A DNA stretch of 64,000 bases from JAAYYY01 sp964579295 (GCA_964579295.1 CAZOGK010000015.1:16218-80217); one strand, 5' to 3'; counted from the stretch's first letter, positions 41,301-49,917 are shown. Numbers and translations: made by a program. Notes: generated by a model from the letters alone, not told the origin.

Positions 41301-44300
41301 CGAGCTCAAGGCGGCGCAGCTGGCGCCCGGCCCGGGTCCGCGCCTGGGCAAAGGCACGCTCCACGGCCGCCGGGCTGCGGAAACGGGCCAGCAGCTCCAG
41401 CAGCTCTTCGCGCGAAGCCGCCGCCGCCGTGACCAGCAGCAGGCGAGTGCGCTCGCGCGGCTCCAGCGCAAAACGCTGGCCCAGCGCCATGACCGGGTCG
41501 AGGGTGGCGCCGGCCGTGCCGCTGAGCCAGTCGCCGTCGCCCTGGAGCGCCTGCGGCGCGCGCGCCGTGTGGCCGCGGCCGAGAAAGCGCGCCCGGTCGC
41601 TTTCGTAGCCCTCGTCGCCGGCCAGGCCGCCGCTGTAAAGGAGCATGTGGGCCATGTAGCGCGCCGGCTCGTCGGCCGCGCGCGGCCGGCGACGGAAGAG
41701 CAGAGCATGGTATTGGGGCAGATATTCGCTCTCGACGAAGAGCTTGGCGAAGGCCGGATGGCGCGCGTCGCTGCCCTGGTCGGCCAGGGCTATCTCAGCA
41801 TAGCTGGTCAGGCGCAGCGAGCGGCGCCGGTTACAGTCATTGTCCAGTGTGATGCGGCGCAGCTCCACGTTGTCCTCGGGCGGCACGACGATCTCCATCT
41901 GCAGGGTGACCTCGTGGTCAGAGCGGCGCAGCTCGACCATGTGCGGGTGATAGAGGATCTCCGGCTGGGCGCCGCGCCGGTCGGGATGGACACCGGTCGG
42001 TTGCAGGCCGGCCGACCAGAGCGCCCCGGAATCCTCATCCTGCAGATAGAGCCACTGGCCCCAATGGTCGCGCGTGGTATCGGGGCGCCAGCGCGTGAGC
42101 ATGCGATCCTGCCAGCGGCTGTAACCGCCGCCGCCGTTGGTAAAGAGCACACCAAATTCGCCGTTGGAGAGGTAGTGGACGAGCGGGAATGGCGTATTCC
42201 AGGGCACGGACCACGGCTCCAGATTGACGCCGGCCTCGGCGCCGGCAGGCATGCCGGCGCGTTCGTCGGCCATCGTTTCGGCCGTCGCCGCCCGCGGAAT
42301 CTGCTCCTGCAGCAGCAGCTCCGCGCTCTGAATGCGTGCATCACCGTGGAAGCGATCGACCATGGAGAAGCCATGCAGCTCGTTCGCCAGAGCCATCATG
42401 ATCATTCCCTGATGATGGGCCATGTAGGAGCGGACGATGGCAAACTCCTGGGCGTCGCTGAGCCGCGACTCGGTGAAGTCGATGGCCTCATAATAGCCGT
42501 AGCGCCCCAGCATCTGGTATTTCTCCAGACGATCCATGTTGGCGAGCACCGCCTGGGGCATGATCGGCAGCGCCAGCAGCGAGGCGTAGGGGGCAATAAC
42601 CAGGTCTTCGCTCAGGCCGCGCTTGAGGCCGAGGCCGGGAACGCCGAAAGCGCGATACTGGTAGTTGAGCGCCGCGTCGAAGGTGTAGAAGCCGGATTCA
42701 GAGATGCCCCAGGGCACGCCGTGGCGCCGCCCGTAGGCAATCTGGCGCTCAATTGCTTGTCGCTCGCTGTAGGCCAGCAGGGCGCCGTCGTAGCTGCGCA
42801 GGAAGAGTGGCGGCATCAGGTATTCAAACATGGTGCCGCTCCAGGAGAGCAGCGTGTAGCCGCCCTCGGCGACGGCGATGGGCCGGGCAAGATGCAGCCA
42901 GTGGTTATTGGGCACGTCGTGCTTGGCGACGGCCACCAGGCTGCCAATACGCGCCTCCGAGGCCAGCAAGTCGTAGTAGTTGCTTTCGAGGCGCCCGGTG
43001 TCCAGGCTAAAGCCGATATAAAAGAGGTGGCGATCCTCGTCGTAGAGGAAGGAGAAGTCCATCTCGCGCACGAAGGCGTCCGCTTGCCGGGCCAGCTCCT
43101 CATAGCCAGCGATGAAGGCATGCGCGGACAGGCGCGCGTCGCGTAGGTGGCCGGCCAGCGCGTCGAGCCAGGCGGCCGCCTCCTGGCCAGTAGCCTGCTC
43201 CTGCAAACGGCGCAACGGCGCGGCAGCAGCGGCAGTCAGCTCCGTCACGGGTAGGTGGGCCAGGTCTTGCAGCAGGATCCGCCGTAGCTCCTTCCAGGCG
43301 GCATGCGCCGCGGCGTCGGAGGTCAGGGCGGCGGGCGGCTGAGTCATGGCCGGCAGCCAGGGAAGCAGCAGCTCCACCTCACGCTCCATGCCGCGAACGT
43401 GCTCGCCGAGGAGCTGGGCAAAGAGGCGGCAGTCTTGCAGGAGGCGCGAATCAACGGAGCCGGCGCTCTGATCGATGACCTGGACGAGGTGCGCGCTCAT
43501 CTCGGGCAGCCAGCTATCGGACAGCTCCTGCAACAGCGGATACCAGGCGGCGGGCGTCTCATGCTGCTCCTGCACGCGGGCGCGCGCGCTGTCGAGCCGG
43601 GCAATGAGGTCGACCGCCGGCGCATCCTTGCCCAGCACTTCCAGGCTGGATTGCAGCAGATCCATGTTGTCGAGCAGCCCCTGCCAGCGCTGCCAGCGCC
43701 AGGCGGGCTGCTGCGGCCGCTGCAGGCAGGCCTGGGCCAGGACGATCAGCGAGGCGGCAAGATTGCCACTATCGACCATAGAGATGTAGCGCGGCGGCAG
43801 CGGCGCCAGGGTGGAGGTGTCCAGCCAGTTGAGAAAATGGCCGCGATAGCGCTCCAGGCCAGCCAGCGTGTCGAAAGTCGAGCGCAGGCGCAGGACGAAG
43901 CTTAAGGGGTCGATATAGCCGAAGTCAGCCGCCGCCAGCGCCGAGACGAGATAGAGGCCAATATTCGTGGGCGAGGTGCGTCGTGCCACCACGCCGCGCG
44001 GATCTTCCTGGAAATGGTCGGGCGGGAGCCAGTGGTCGTCCGGACCGACAAAGCGCTCGAAGAAGAACCAGGTGCGGCGTGCCAGGCGGCGCAGCCGGCG
44101 CTGCTCGGCGGCCGTGGGCGCCACGCGCGGCGCGTGCGCGGGCCGGCTGATCCAGTGGGCAAGCTGCGGCGCGAACAGCCAGAGGATGAGCAGCGGCGCC
44201 GCCGTGCCCAGCGTCTCCGGCCGGAAGAGCAGGATGACCACCCAGATCCAGAGCGAGATAAAGAGGGACGAGAGCATATCGCGCCAGGTCACCTCGGCGC

Positions 44301-46878
44301 GCACTTCCTCGCCAAAGAGGCGCACCGTGTGCGCCGCCGTTGTCCAGGAAAGCAGGCGGCGGCGGGTGAAAAAGACGCGGTGTAGCGTGATGAGGATCGC
44401 GTCGAGATTGAGCAGCGCTTCATAGGGGAGGAAGGCCAGGAAAAGCAGCCAGCGGATGGCGCTATCGCGCAGCGAGCGCCCCAGGTCGGCGAGCGCGCCG
44501 CCGGCAAAGAGGCCGGCCACGCCGCCGGCGAAGGTGGTAGCCAGATTGACGCCGGGCATGAGCAGACCCAATAAAGTCCAGAAGGCGGGCGAGCCGGGCA
44601 GCACCGTCCAGGCGGCGACGAAGAGGAAAAGGAGGGCCAGCGGGTAGAGGCTGCGGCGCAGATTGTCGGCGATCTTCCAGCGGTTGATGAGCGAGAGCGG
44701 GTTGGGTGCGCGCTTGCCGCCGGCGACAGGAACGCGGGGCAGCAGCCAGGGCAGCAGCTGCCAGTCGCCCCGCACCCAGCGATGGTTGCGCCGCACCTGC
44801 ATCAGGTAGTGCGGCGGGTAATCTTCGTAGAGGACAATATCGCTGACCAGCGCCGCGCGCCCGTGAGTCCCCTCGAAGAGATCATGGCTCAGCAGGGCGT
44901 TCTCCGGGACGCGCCCGGCCAGGCTGCGCTCAAAGGTGTCAACCTCGTAGATGCCCTTGCCGACAAAAATGCCTTCGCCGAAGAGATCCTGATAAACGTC
45001 GGAAACGGCCAGCGTGTAGAGGTCGAGGCCGGTATCGCCGGCGAAGACGCGTGTAAACAGCGACTGGTTGGCGCTGACCGGCTGGATCTCGGTGCGCGGC
45101 TGCAGAACTGTGTAGCCAGCGGTCACGCGACCCGTCTCGTCGATGCGGGCCTGGTTCAGCGGGTGAGCCAGCGCGCCGATGAGCCGCCCGGCGGCGTCAC
45201 GCGGGAGAATTGTGTCGGCGTCCAGGGTGATGACGTAGCGGATGGTGGACAGGGCGCTGAGGTCGTCGTCCTGCAGCATGAACGAGAGGCCGGTCGCGCC
45301 GCGCAGCAGGCGATTAAATTCGTGCAGCTTGCCGCGCTTGCGCTCCCAGCCCATCCAGGCTTCTTCCTGGGGGTTCCAGAGCCGGCGACGGTGCAGCAGA
45401 TGGAAGGGCCGGCCAGGGTAGGCGTCGTTGAGGTTGGCGATGCCCGCGCGCGCCCGCGCCAGCAGCGGCTCGTCTTCGGGCATCGTCTCCTGCTCGGCGT
45501 CGCCAAAGTCGGTCAGCAGCACGAACGAGAGGTTCCGGTCCGGGTTGCGCAGATAGTGGCGCTCCATCTGGCCGAGCAGCGAGTCCACCTCGTCGTCGTT
45601 GGTGAGCATGGCCGGCACGACGACCGCAGTACGGCAGCTCTCCGGCACGCCTTTGGAGAAGTCCAGCTTGGGCAAGACGCGCGGCGAGACCAGGTTCGTC
45701 ACAGCCCAGTTGACGAAACTGACGCTGACCGAGACGGCGGGGATAACCATGAGGGCGACGGCCAGCGCCTGCGGCAACAGCTCGTCCGCGGTGCGGGTGG
45801 CGTAAGCCAGGACCAGGGCAAGGATGAGTAGCGTCAGAACAGCGATAGAACCCAGGTAGACGACGGTTGGATGGTCCCCGAGCCAGCGAGCCGCGCGCAC
45901 GCGGGCTGTGGGCCGCAGCGGCAGCGCTGCTTCCAGCTGCGCCCGCCCGGCGTCGAGCAGATAATAGCCGACGTGAGCCAGCGGGCTGCGCTCGATGCCC
46001 GCCCAGGCGCCGCCGTCGAGGCTCTGTTCAGCGCCGCGCGAGGCCGCGGCGGCCAGGGCAATGAGCTGGCGCGCCACGTCACTCTCCGCGCGCCCGCTGC
46101 CCAACGCCAGCTGCTCTACTTCCTTGCGGTACTGGTCACGGGTGGCAAAGGTCATGCGACTGTATATGGCGGCCGGATCTTCGCTCAGGATCTGCTCGAC
46201 GAGTGAGAGCTCTTCAAAGAGGTCGCGCCAATCAATGCGGCTGAGGCGCAGCAGCGTGGGGATGACCGCGGCGACGAGGTCGTCGTCGGCCAGCCCGTAG
46301 TCGAGGACGAAGGCCGCCGGCGGGTTGTCATCCTGGCGCAGGCCGGCCAGGCGGCCGGCCGCCTGGGCCACGGTCTCCAGCAAGACGATGCGCAGCATAA
46401 TGGGCAGGGCCCACAGCTCGCCCATCGTCAGCGGCTCTACCTCCTGGTAGGCGCGGGCAAAGGCGACAATCTCTGCCCGCCCCAGCTCGGCCCGCTCGTG
46501 CAGCACGAGCACGCGCGCCATGTCGAAGACGCGCGGATAACCGGCAAGATCGCCGCCGCCCGCCAGCCTTGGCAGCTCGCGCAGATAAGAGCCAGGGAGA
46601 TCTTCCTCGACCTGGCGCGTTGTGCGCACCAGCAGATAGTAGTTGTCGAGCAGCCACTCGGCGGCATAGGAAAGGACCACCTGGTTGGGCGCTTGCTGGT
46701 ACAGGTAGGCGCGCGCCTGCTTGAGCAGCGCTTGCTGGAGCTGGAGGCGCTGAAAAAAGGTGTTGGCGATGCCCGCCGGGTCAGTCCCGGCCGTCTGGTG
46801 CTGGCGGGCAAGCTCCCGCGCTACCTCTTGCAGAGAGCTGGAGGCGGCAGCCGGCGTGCTATTCCTGTGTTCGGGCAT
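38314..46878 (-). CDS. ndvB: NdvB-like cyclic beta-glucan synthase (GT84 + glycoamylase-like + GH94 modules)
   Basis: 2854 residues from ATG 46878. Membrane helices near 340-390, then a GT84 glycosyltransferase domain with VITLDADTILPRDAAG (about 550), a KGIYEVDTFERSL segment and QVRRNHRWVRGDW, the QxxRW motif of processive enzymes (about 698). More helices lie near 735-795 and 865-905. A glycoamylase-like domain follows (RSYDGALLAYSERQAI, GISESGFYTFDAALNYQ, near 1360-1400). Two GH94-type N-terminal sandwich domains start near 1566 and 2048. The catalytic GH94 region has GGGDWNDGMNRVGHEGRG near 2526. In NdvB these parts build, trim and close beta-1,2-glucan rings. The start overlaps the upstream universal-stress gene by 20 bases. 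Linkage specificity cannot be proved from sequence. Confidence 0.88.
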   Translation of the reverse strand: MPEHRNSTPAAASSSLQEVARELARQHQTAGTDPAGIANTFFQRLQLQQALLKQARAYLYQQAPNQVVLSYAAEWLLDNYYLLVRTTRQVEEDLPGSYLRELPRLAGGGDLAGYPRVFDMARVLVLHERAELGRAEIVAFARAYQEVEPLTMGELWALPIMLRIVLLETVAQAAGRLAGLRQDDNPPAAFVLDYGLADDDLVAAVIPTLLRLSRIDWRDLFEELSLVEQILSEDPAAIYSRMTFATRDQYRKEVEQLALGSGRAESDVARQLIALAAAASRGAEQSLDGGAWAGIERSPLAHVGYYLLDAGRAQLEAALPLRPTARVRAARWLGDHPTVVYLGSIAVLTLLILALVLAYATRTADELLPQALAVALMVIPAVSVSVSFVNWAVTNLVSPRVLPKLDFSKGVPESCRTAVVVPAMLTNDDEVDSLLGQMERHYLRNPDRNLSFVLLTDFGDAEQETMPEDEPLLARARAGIANLNDAYPGRPFHLLHRRRLWNPQEEAWMGWERKRGKLHEFNRLLRGATGLSFMLQDDDLSALSTIRYVITLDADTILPRDAAGRLIGALAHPLNQARIDETGRVTAGYTVLQPRTEIQPVSANQSLFTRVFAGDTGLDLYTLAVSDVYQDLFGEGIFVGKGIYEVDTFERSLAGRVPENALLSHDLFEGTHGRAALVSDIVLYEDYPPHYLMQVRRNHRWVRGDWQLLPWLLPRVPVAGGKRAPNPLSLINRWKIADNLRRSLYPLALLFLFVAAWTVLPGSPAFWTLLGLLMPGVNLATTFAGGVAGLFAGGALADLGRSLRDSAIRWLLFLAFLPYEALLNLDAILITLHRVFFTRRRLLSWTTAAHTVRLFGEEVRAEVTWRDMLSSLFISLWIWVVILLFRPETLGTAAPLLILWLFAPQLAHWISRPAHAPRVAPTAAEQRRLRRLARRTWFFFERFVGPDDHWLPPDHFQEDPRGVVARRTSPTNIGLYLVSALAAADFGYIDPLSFVLRLRSTFDTLAGLERYRGHFLNWLDTSTLAPLPPRYISMVDSGNLAASLIVLAQACLQRPQQPAWRWQRWQGLLDNMDLLQSSLEVLGKDAPAVDLIARLDSARARVQEQHETPAAWYPLLQELSDSWLPEMSAHLVQVIDQSAGSVDSRLLQDCRLFAQLLGEHVRGMEREVELLLPWLPAMTQPPAALTSDAAAHAAWKELRRILLQDLAHLPVTELTAAAAAPLRRLQEQATGQEAAAWLDALAGHLRDARLSAHAFIAGYEELARQADAFVREMDFSFLYDEDRHLFYIGFSLDTGRLESNYYDLLASEARIGSLVAVAKHDVPNNHWLHLARPIAVAEGGYTLLSWSGTMFEYLMPPLFLRSYDGALLAYSERQAIERQIAYGRRHGVPWGISESGFYTFDAALNYQYRAFGVPGLGLKRGLSEDLVIAPYASLLALPIMPQAVLANMDRLEKYQMLGRYGYYEAIDFTESRLSDAQEFAIVRSYMAHHQGMIMMALANELHGFSMVDRFHGDARIQSAELLLQEQIPRAATAETMADERAGMPAGAEAGVNLEPWSVPWNTPFPLVHYLSNGEFGVLFTNGGGGYSRWQDRMLTRWRPDTTRDHWGQWLYLQDEDSGALWSAGLQPTGVHPDRRGAQPEILYHPHMVELRRSDHEVTLQMEIVVPPEDNVELRRITLDNDCNRRRSLRLTSYAEIALADQGSDARHPAFAKLFVESEYLPQYHALLFRRRPRAADEPARYMAHMLLYSGGLAGDEGYESDRARFLGRGHTARAPQALQGDGDWLSGTAGATLDPVMALGQRFALEPRERTRLLLVTAAAASREELLELLARFRSPAAVERAFAQARTRAGRQLRRLELDSPQLEQAQRLLSLLLYPHQSLRAPAATLAANDQSQPALWRYSISGDNPILLLQVADESQLDLLLTLVRFHSYWRRRGLEIDLVLLDREQSGYGEGMQSVIYRVLRQLEADSRLNQRGGIFVLKEDRLPPADRRLLLAAARVVLDGDGGPLAQQLDVLAELETPLPAFVAPVDPSTLEEVAPVARPQDLQFDNGYGGFSADGREYVVYLPPGAQTPAPWINVVANEELGFLASESGGGYTWAVNSGENRLTAWRNDPVSDAPAEALYLRDEETAEIWSPTPQPAPADSPYLARHGAGYTIFEHNSHGLEHELRLYVAPDAPVKIVELRLQNRRARVRRLTATFYAEPVLGNHRNITQQYLIPRYDPEHCAILLSNPYQVEFAQRVAFVATSKEPHGLTADRTEFLGRLGSLRQPAALGRIGLNDRVEPGRDICAAMQLHIELEPGASETVYFLVGQGADLDASAELLARFRRPEAVHAAWEATQKLWDSILGAVQVETPDPALDLLLNRWLLYQALACRIWGRSGLYQSSGAYGFRDQLQDIMALLHSRPDLAREHIVRAAAHQFEEGDVLHWWHPPSGRGVRTRFSDDLLWLPFVTAHYVATTGDASVLDEEAPFVQGPPLQPGEDERYGEYQPTEEHYSVFEHCTRALRRGSTAGPHGLPLMGGGDWNDGMNRVGHEGRGESVWLAWFLYATLTAFAEVCETTGRQELAGDYRRQAERLNQAIEASAWDGAWYLRAWYDDGAPLGSYQNHECQIDAIAQSWAVLSGAGEPGRMQQAMQAVRDRLVREDDRLILLFTPPFDRTPKDPGYIKGYLPGIRENGGQYTHAALWTIWAYARLGENELAESLFRLINPVYHAATRESADHYKVEPYVVAADVYGVQPHRGRGGWTWYTGSSGWMYRLGIEGLLGLYRESGELRLQPRIPAHWPGFSARYRHGSATYVITVENQDEGAGVVRLELDGERIDGNAFPLADDGATHQVRVWLGQEQPEAAAD

Positions 46879-47884
46879 GAGTGAGGGGCGGTCCTCCCGG
46901 GACACGTCCGCCCGGGATGCGCCCTCCGGGGAGACGGTCGTCGACCTGGCCCAGCGCGGCCATCCGTTCGGCCTCGGTCGCCTCAATGAGATCGGCCGGC
47001 AAGTCCTGGATGATCAAGAGCGGTGTGCTGCCGTAGACGATGAAGCTGGTGACTAGGCTGCCATAGGGCCGGTGGACATCTCCCGAATAGCCGTGGGCGC
47101 TGAGGGTAATAAGGTCGACGTTTTCTTCCTGTGCCAGGCGATGCAGCGCCATGACGGCGCTATCGGCGACCAGCAGCCGGGTCGAGACCTTTTGCGGCAG
47201 CCAGGCTTTGAGCTGGTCCAGGTATTTTTCTACCTCATCGCGGTTGCGCGTCACTATCTTCTCGGCCAGCTCGGCGTCGTCCGCGCTCAGCGGCGAGCGC
47301 CGCGGCATTTCCGGGCGCTCGACCACGCTGGCCAGCAGGATCTCGCCCTCGACGGCAAGCATGGCGGCGACAGGCAACGCCGACTCGGCGCGGCGCGAGC
47401 CGTCCATGGGCACAAGGATGCGCCGGTAGCTGAGTGTGTCCAGCTGCGGGGTGCGCATCTCGTAGGCGCGGATGATCATCACCGAGCGGTTGGCGCGCAG
47501 AATGACCTTTTGCACCAGACTGCTCACATTCCAGGGGCTGAGGCCGCTCTGGCCGTGGCTGCTGAGGAGAATAAGGTCGGCGTCTAACTCGCGCGCGTAT
47601 TCGACAATGCGCTCGGCGGCGGGCCCTTCGAGCTGCACTGACTCGACGGTGAGCCCCAGCTCGCGCAGCCGCTTGCCGACTTCGTCCAGATAAGCCTGCG
47701 ATTCGGCCTTGCGCAGATGCCAGTGCAGTGGATCAGTAGTGACGCTGTCCCCTTCTGGCAGGGGCTCGACCACCTGTAGCAGCGCCAGCCTGGCGCCGGC
47801 GGCCCGGCCCAGCGTAACCGCGTGCGGCAGCACACATTCGGCCAGCATAGAGCCGTCAAGGGGAATAAGGATTCGCTCTAACAT
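46859..47884 (-). CDS. Tandem universal stress protein (two UspA domains)
   Basis: 341 residues. The first domain starts ERILIPLDGSMLAECVLPHA and has LILLSSHGQSGLSPW before SSLVQKVILRANRSVMIIRA. The second starts RRILVPMDGSRRAESALPVA and has LITLSAHGYSGDVHRPYGSL. Both keep the G-x-S-G loop after the fourth strand found in nucleotide-binding Usp proteins. Role: stress survival, probably nucleotide-linked. It is read just ahead of the NdvB-like gene, whose start lies within its last 20 bases, so the two are translationally linked; a link between osmotic stress and periplasmic-type glucan is plausible but inferred. No clear promoter was found upstream. Confidence 0.93.
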   Translation of the reverse strand: MLERILIPLDGSMLAECVLPHAVTLGRAAGARLALLQVVEPLPEGDSVTTDPLHWHLRKAESQAYLDEVGKRLRELGLTVESVQLEGPAAERIVEYARELDADLILLSSHGQSGLSPWNVSSLVQKVILRANRSVMIIRAYEMRTPQLDTLSYRRILVPMDGSRRAESALPVAAMLAVEGEILLASVVERPEMPRRSPLSADDAELAEKIVTRNRDEVEKYLDQLKAWLPQKVSTRLLVADSAVMALHRLAQEENVDLITLSAHGYSGDVHRPYGSLVTSFIVYGSTPLLIIQDLPADLIEATEAERMAALGQVDDRLPGGRIPGGRVPGGPPLTHARTQE

Positions 47885-47999
47885 CGTACCATCTCACTTG
47901 TCGTTGCCGGCGGCGCCCGAACAGTAGGCTACCCTATAACATAGCGAAGCAGCCTGGCTGCGCCCATAGGTCAGGGATACAAAAGCAGGCATATCTCTC

Positions 48000-48028
48000 T
48001 TGACAGCGCTCGCCGCACCGCCTATACT
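48000..48028 (+). promoter_or_regulatory. Near-consensus sigma-70-type promoter
   Basis: TTGACA (48000-48005), exactly 17 bases, TATACT (48023-48028). This is the best promoter in the window. Predicted transcription start is about 48035, inside the palindrome at 48032-48048. The first gene downstream is the 36-residue peptide at 48252. Confidence 0.85.
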
Positions 48029-48031
48029 ATT

Positions 48032-48048
48032 AGTGTAATAATTACACT
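48032..48048. promoter_or_regulatory. Perfect palindromic operator over the transcription start
   Basis: AGTGTAAT-A-ATTACACT, a perfect 8+1+8 inverted repeat, begins 3 bases after the -10 box. A repressor bound here would block initiation. The GTGTA/TACAC arms resemble operators of YtrA-type GntR regulators, but no such regulator is in the window, so the identity is a guess. Confidence 0.75.
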
Positions 48049-48050
48049 TA

Positions 48051-48250
48051 TAGACACCTGTCCGGCCAGCTGCGAGAGGGCTCGCGATGCGCAGCGGCTG
48101 AAAGGCCGGCGGCGATACGGCAACCAGCGCCAGCCGAGGGTAGTGAAATGAGCTGGCCCGCAGCTTCCCGGCAGGCCGTTCGCTTCATTATAGCAGGAAA
48201 CGGGGCGCGTTAGCGGGAAGCAGACCAGGATGCTCAGGAAAGGAAGGTGT
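48051..48250 (+). ncRNA. Candidate structured leader RNA
   Basis: About 200 bases of leader with several possible stems: CCGGCC (48062-48067) with GGCCGG (48104-48109); inside it CTGCG with CGCAG and GCGAG with CTCGC; then GGCG with CGCC, and CCAGC with GCTGG (about 48129-48155). The nested arrangement suggests a folded RNA, but I could not match it to a known riboswitch. No gene of useful size lies in 47885-48250. Confidence 0.35.
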
Positions 48251-48251
48251 G

Positions 48252-48362
48252 ATGACCGTTTCTCTAGGAGCGCTCGCCCTGATTATCTTCGTGGCTTTCG
48301 TGCTGGGTATGCTAACGGCATTCCTGCTGGTCATCCAGGCGATGCTGCGCTTGAGAAAGTGA
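48252..48362 (+). CDS. 36-residue single-helix membrane peptide
   Basis: ATG at 48252 with GGAAAGGAAGG ending 4 bases before it, an unusually strong ribosome site. The product starts MTVSLGALALIIFVAFVLGM, continues hydrophobic to about residue 29 and ends in MLRLRK, so it should be a one-helix membrane peptide with a basic inner end. It has its own promoter, operator and a following hairpin, which supports a real gene. No family recognised. It could be a regulatory membrane peptide, an assembly subunit or a toxin of a type I system; nothing decides among these. Confidence 0.65.
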   Translation: MTVSLGALALIIFVAFVLGMLTAFLLVIQAMLRLRK

Positions 48363-48382
48363 GGGCGGTCCGAAGACCGCCC
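48363..48382. terminator. Hairpin between the small peptide gene and eno
   Basis: GGGCGGTC (48363-48370) pairs perfectly with GACCGCCC (48375-48382) around a 4-base loop that reads TTCG on the minus strand, a very stable tetraloop. It directly follows the peptide stop. The following T content is low on both strands, so termination efficiency is uncertain. Confidence 0.65.
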
Positions 48383-48415
48383 CTTCCCTGATGCAGTTCA
48401 GTGCCAGCGGCGTGG

Positions 48416-49702
48416 CTAGCGGTTCAGGTTGTAGAAGGCTGCCCGGCCGGGATAGACGGCTGTACCGCGCAGCTCCTCTTCGATACGCAGGAGCTGGTTG
48501 TACTTGGCGACGCGGTCGGTGCGCGCCGGGGCGCCGGTCTTGATCTGCCCGGCATTGAGAGCCACGGCCAGGTCGGCAATGGTATTGTCTTCAGTCTCGC
48601 CGCTGCGATGGCTGACGACGGCCGTCCAGTTGTGCCGCTGCACCAGGTGCACCGCCTCCATGGCCTCGGTCAGCGTGCCGATCTGGTTGACTTTAACCAG
48701 CAGGCTGTTGGCCGCACGGCGGGTAAAAGCCTTCTCAATGCGGTTGACGTTTGTTACCAGCAAATCGTCGCCCACGATCTGAACCCGGTCGCCGAGCCGC
48801 TCCACCATCGTGGCCCACCCTTCCCAGTCGTCCTCGGCCAGGCCATCTTCGATGGAGACAATCGGGTAGTTGTCAACCCAGCTCGCATAAAAGTCTACCA
48901 TCTCGGGACCGGTAAGAACCTTATCTTCCGTCTTTAGATGGTAACGGCCATCTTCGTAAAACTCGGTGGCGGCCGCGTCCATCGCCAGCAGGATCTGGTC
49001 GCCGGCGCTGTAGCCGGCCCGGTCAATCGCCTCCAGGATCAGCTCGAAGGCTTCACGATTGGCCGAGACGCGAGGGGCGAAGCCGCCCTCATCGCCGACG
49101 GTCGTGCCGTGGCCTTTGCCGCCAAGCACCTTCTTCAGACTCTGGTAGATCTCCACACCCCAGCGCAGACCCTCGCCGAAGGTTGCGGCGCCGACAGGCA
49201 TGATCATGAACTCTTGCAGGTCGGTGGAGCCGGCGGCATGCTTGCCGCCGTTCATGATATTCATCATGGGCACCGGCAGGGTACGCGCCGAGGGGCCCCC
49301 GAGATACTGGTAGAGGGGCAGGCGCAGCCCATCGGCGGCGGCGCGAGCCACGGCCATAGAGACGCCGAGGATGGCGTTGGCGCCCAGCCGCTCTTTATTC
49401 TCGGTGCCGTCAAGATCAATCATCGTCTTGTCGATAATGACCTGGTCGGTCGCGTCCATGCCCAGCAGAGCGTCTTCAATCTCGCCATTGACAGCTTCGA
49501 CCGCCTGCCGCACGCCCTTGCCGCCATAGCGCTTATCCTCGGCGTCGCGCCGCTCCCAGGCCTCATAAGCGCCGGTGGAAGCGCCGGACGGCACGATGGC
49601 GCGGCCGAAACCACCATTGGCCAGGGCGACGTCGACCTCAACGGTCGGGTTACCGCGCGAATCCAGCACCTCACGCGCGAATATCGATTCGATGAAAGAC
49701 AT
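48416..49702 (-). CDS. eno: Enolase
   Basis: 428 residues; GAAGGAG before the ATG. Enolase signatures: AREVLDSRGNPTVEVDV at the N terminus, PSGASTGAYEAWE loop, PVPMMNIMNGGKHA, the metal ligands in LLAMDAAATEFYEDG and VSIEDGLAEDDWEGW, and LLVKVNQIGTLTEAMEAV with the catalytic Lys, then VVSHRSGETED. Interconverts 2-phosphoglycerate and phosphoenolpyruvate in glycolysis and gluconeogenesis. Length is standard. Transcribed alone from the promoter at 49822-49850. Confidence 0.97.
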   Translation of the reverse strand: MSFIESIFAREVLDSRGNPTVEVDVALANGGFGRAIVPSGASTGAYEAWERRDAEDKRYGGKGVRQAVEAVNGEIEDALLGMDATDQVIIDKTMIDLDGTENKERLGANAILGVSMAVARAAADGLRLPLYQYLGGPSARTLPVPMMNIMNGGKHAAGSTDLQEFMIMPVGAATFGEGLRWGVEIYQSLKKVLGGKGHGTTVGDEGGFAPRVSANREAFELILEAIDRAGYSAGDQILLAMDAAATEFYEDGRYHLKTEDKVLTGPEMVDFYASWVDNYPIVSIEDGLAEDDWEGWATMVERLGDRVQIVGDDLLVTNVNRIEKAFTRRAANSLLVKVNQIGTLTEAMEAVHLVQRHNWTAVVSHRSGETEDNTIADLAVALNAGQIKTGAPARTDRVAKYNQLLRIEEELRGTAVYPGRAAFYNLNR

Positions 49703-49821
49703 GGTTCACTCCTTCTTAACGGCCACTGGTCGCAGTTATGGACTCCTATCGGCTGAGAAGCGGTTGCCCGCTCGCCGCGCTTTCCCCCGGCGGCAGCTAA
49801 GCCGTCAGCGCGTCATAGGCG

Positions 49822-49850
49822 ACTATACAGAAGGCGGAAGGTTCCGGCAA
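49822..49850 (-). promoter_or_regulatory. Promoter of eno
   Basis: On the minus strand TTGCCG (49850-49845), 17 bases, TATAGT (49827-49822). Predicted leader is about 110 bases before the eno ATG at 49702. Confidence 0.7.
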
Positions 49851-49881
49851 GCGAGCGTGCGGCCGAGCCGGCGCAGCGCGC

Positions 49882-49910
49882 TTGCCAACTGGAGAGGCCG
49901 CCGCTATAAC
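49882..49910 (+). promoter_or_regulatory. Promoter of the GAF-PAS kinase gene, leaderless
   Basis: TTGCCA (49882-49887), 17-base spacer, TATAAC (49905-49910). The ATG at 49918 follows 7 bases later, so the mRNA should begin at the start codon. The divergent eno promoter lies 32 bases away. Confidence 0.7.
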
Positions 49911-49917
49911 TTCCCTA

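Noticed and set aside
41242..43146. A 634-codon open frame on the plus strand
   Set aside because: Antisense to the NdvB-like gene, no motif, Arg/Gln/His-rich.
48149..48214. A 21-residue open frame inside the leader (ATG at 48149)
   Set aside because: No good ribosome site and no hydrophobic or conserved pattern; it may be a leader peptide but cannot be supported.
48051..48250. Match of the leader to known riboswitches (fluoride, c-di-GMP, cobalamin and others considered)
   Set aside because: GGCGATA resembles part of the fluoride motif, but the later conserved parts are missing.
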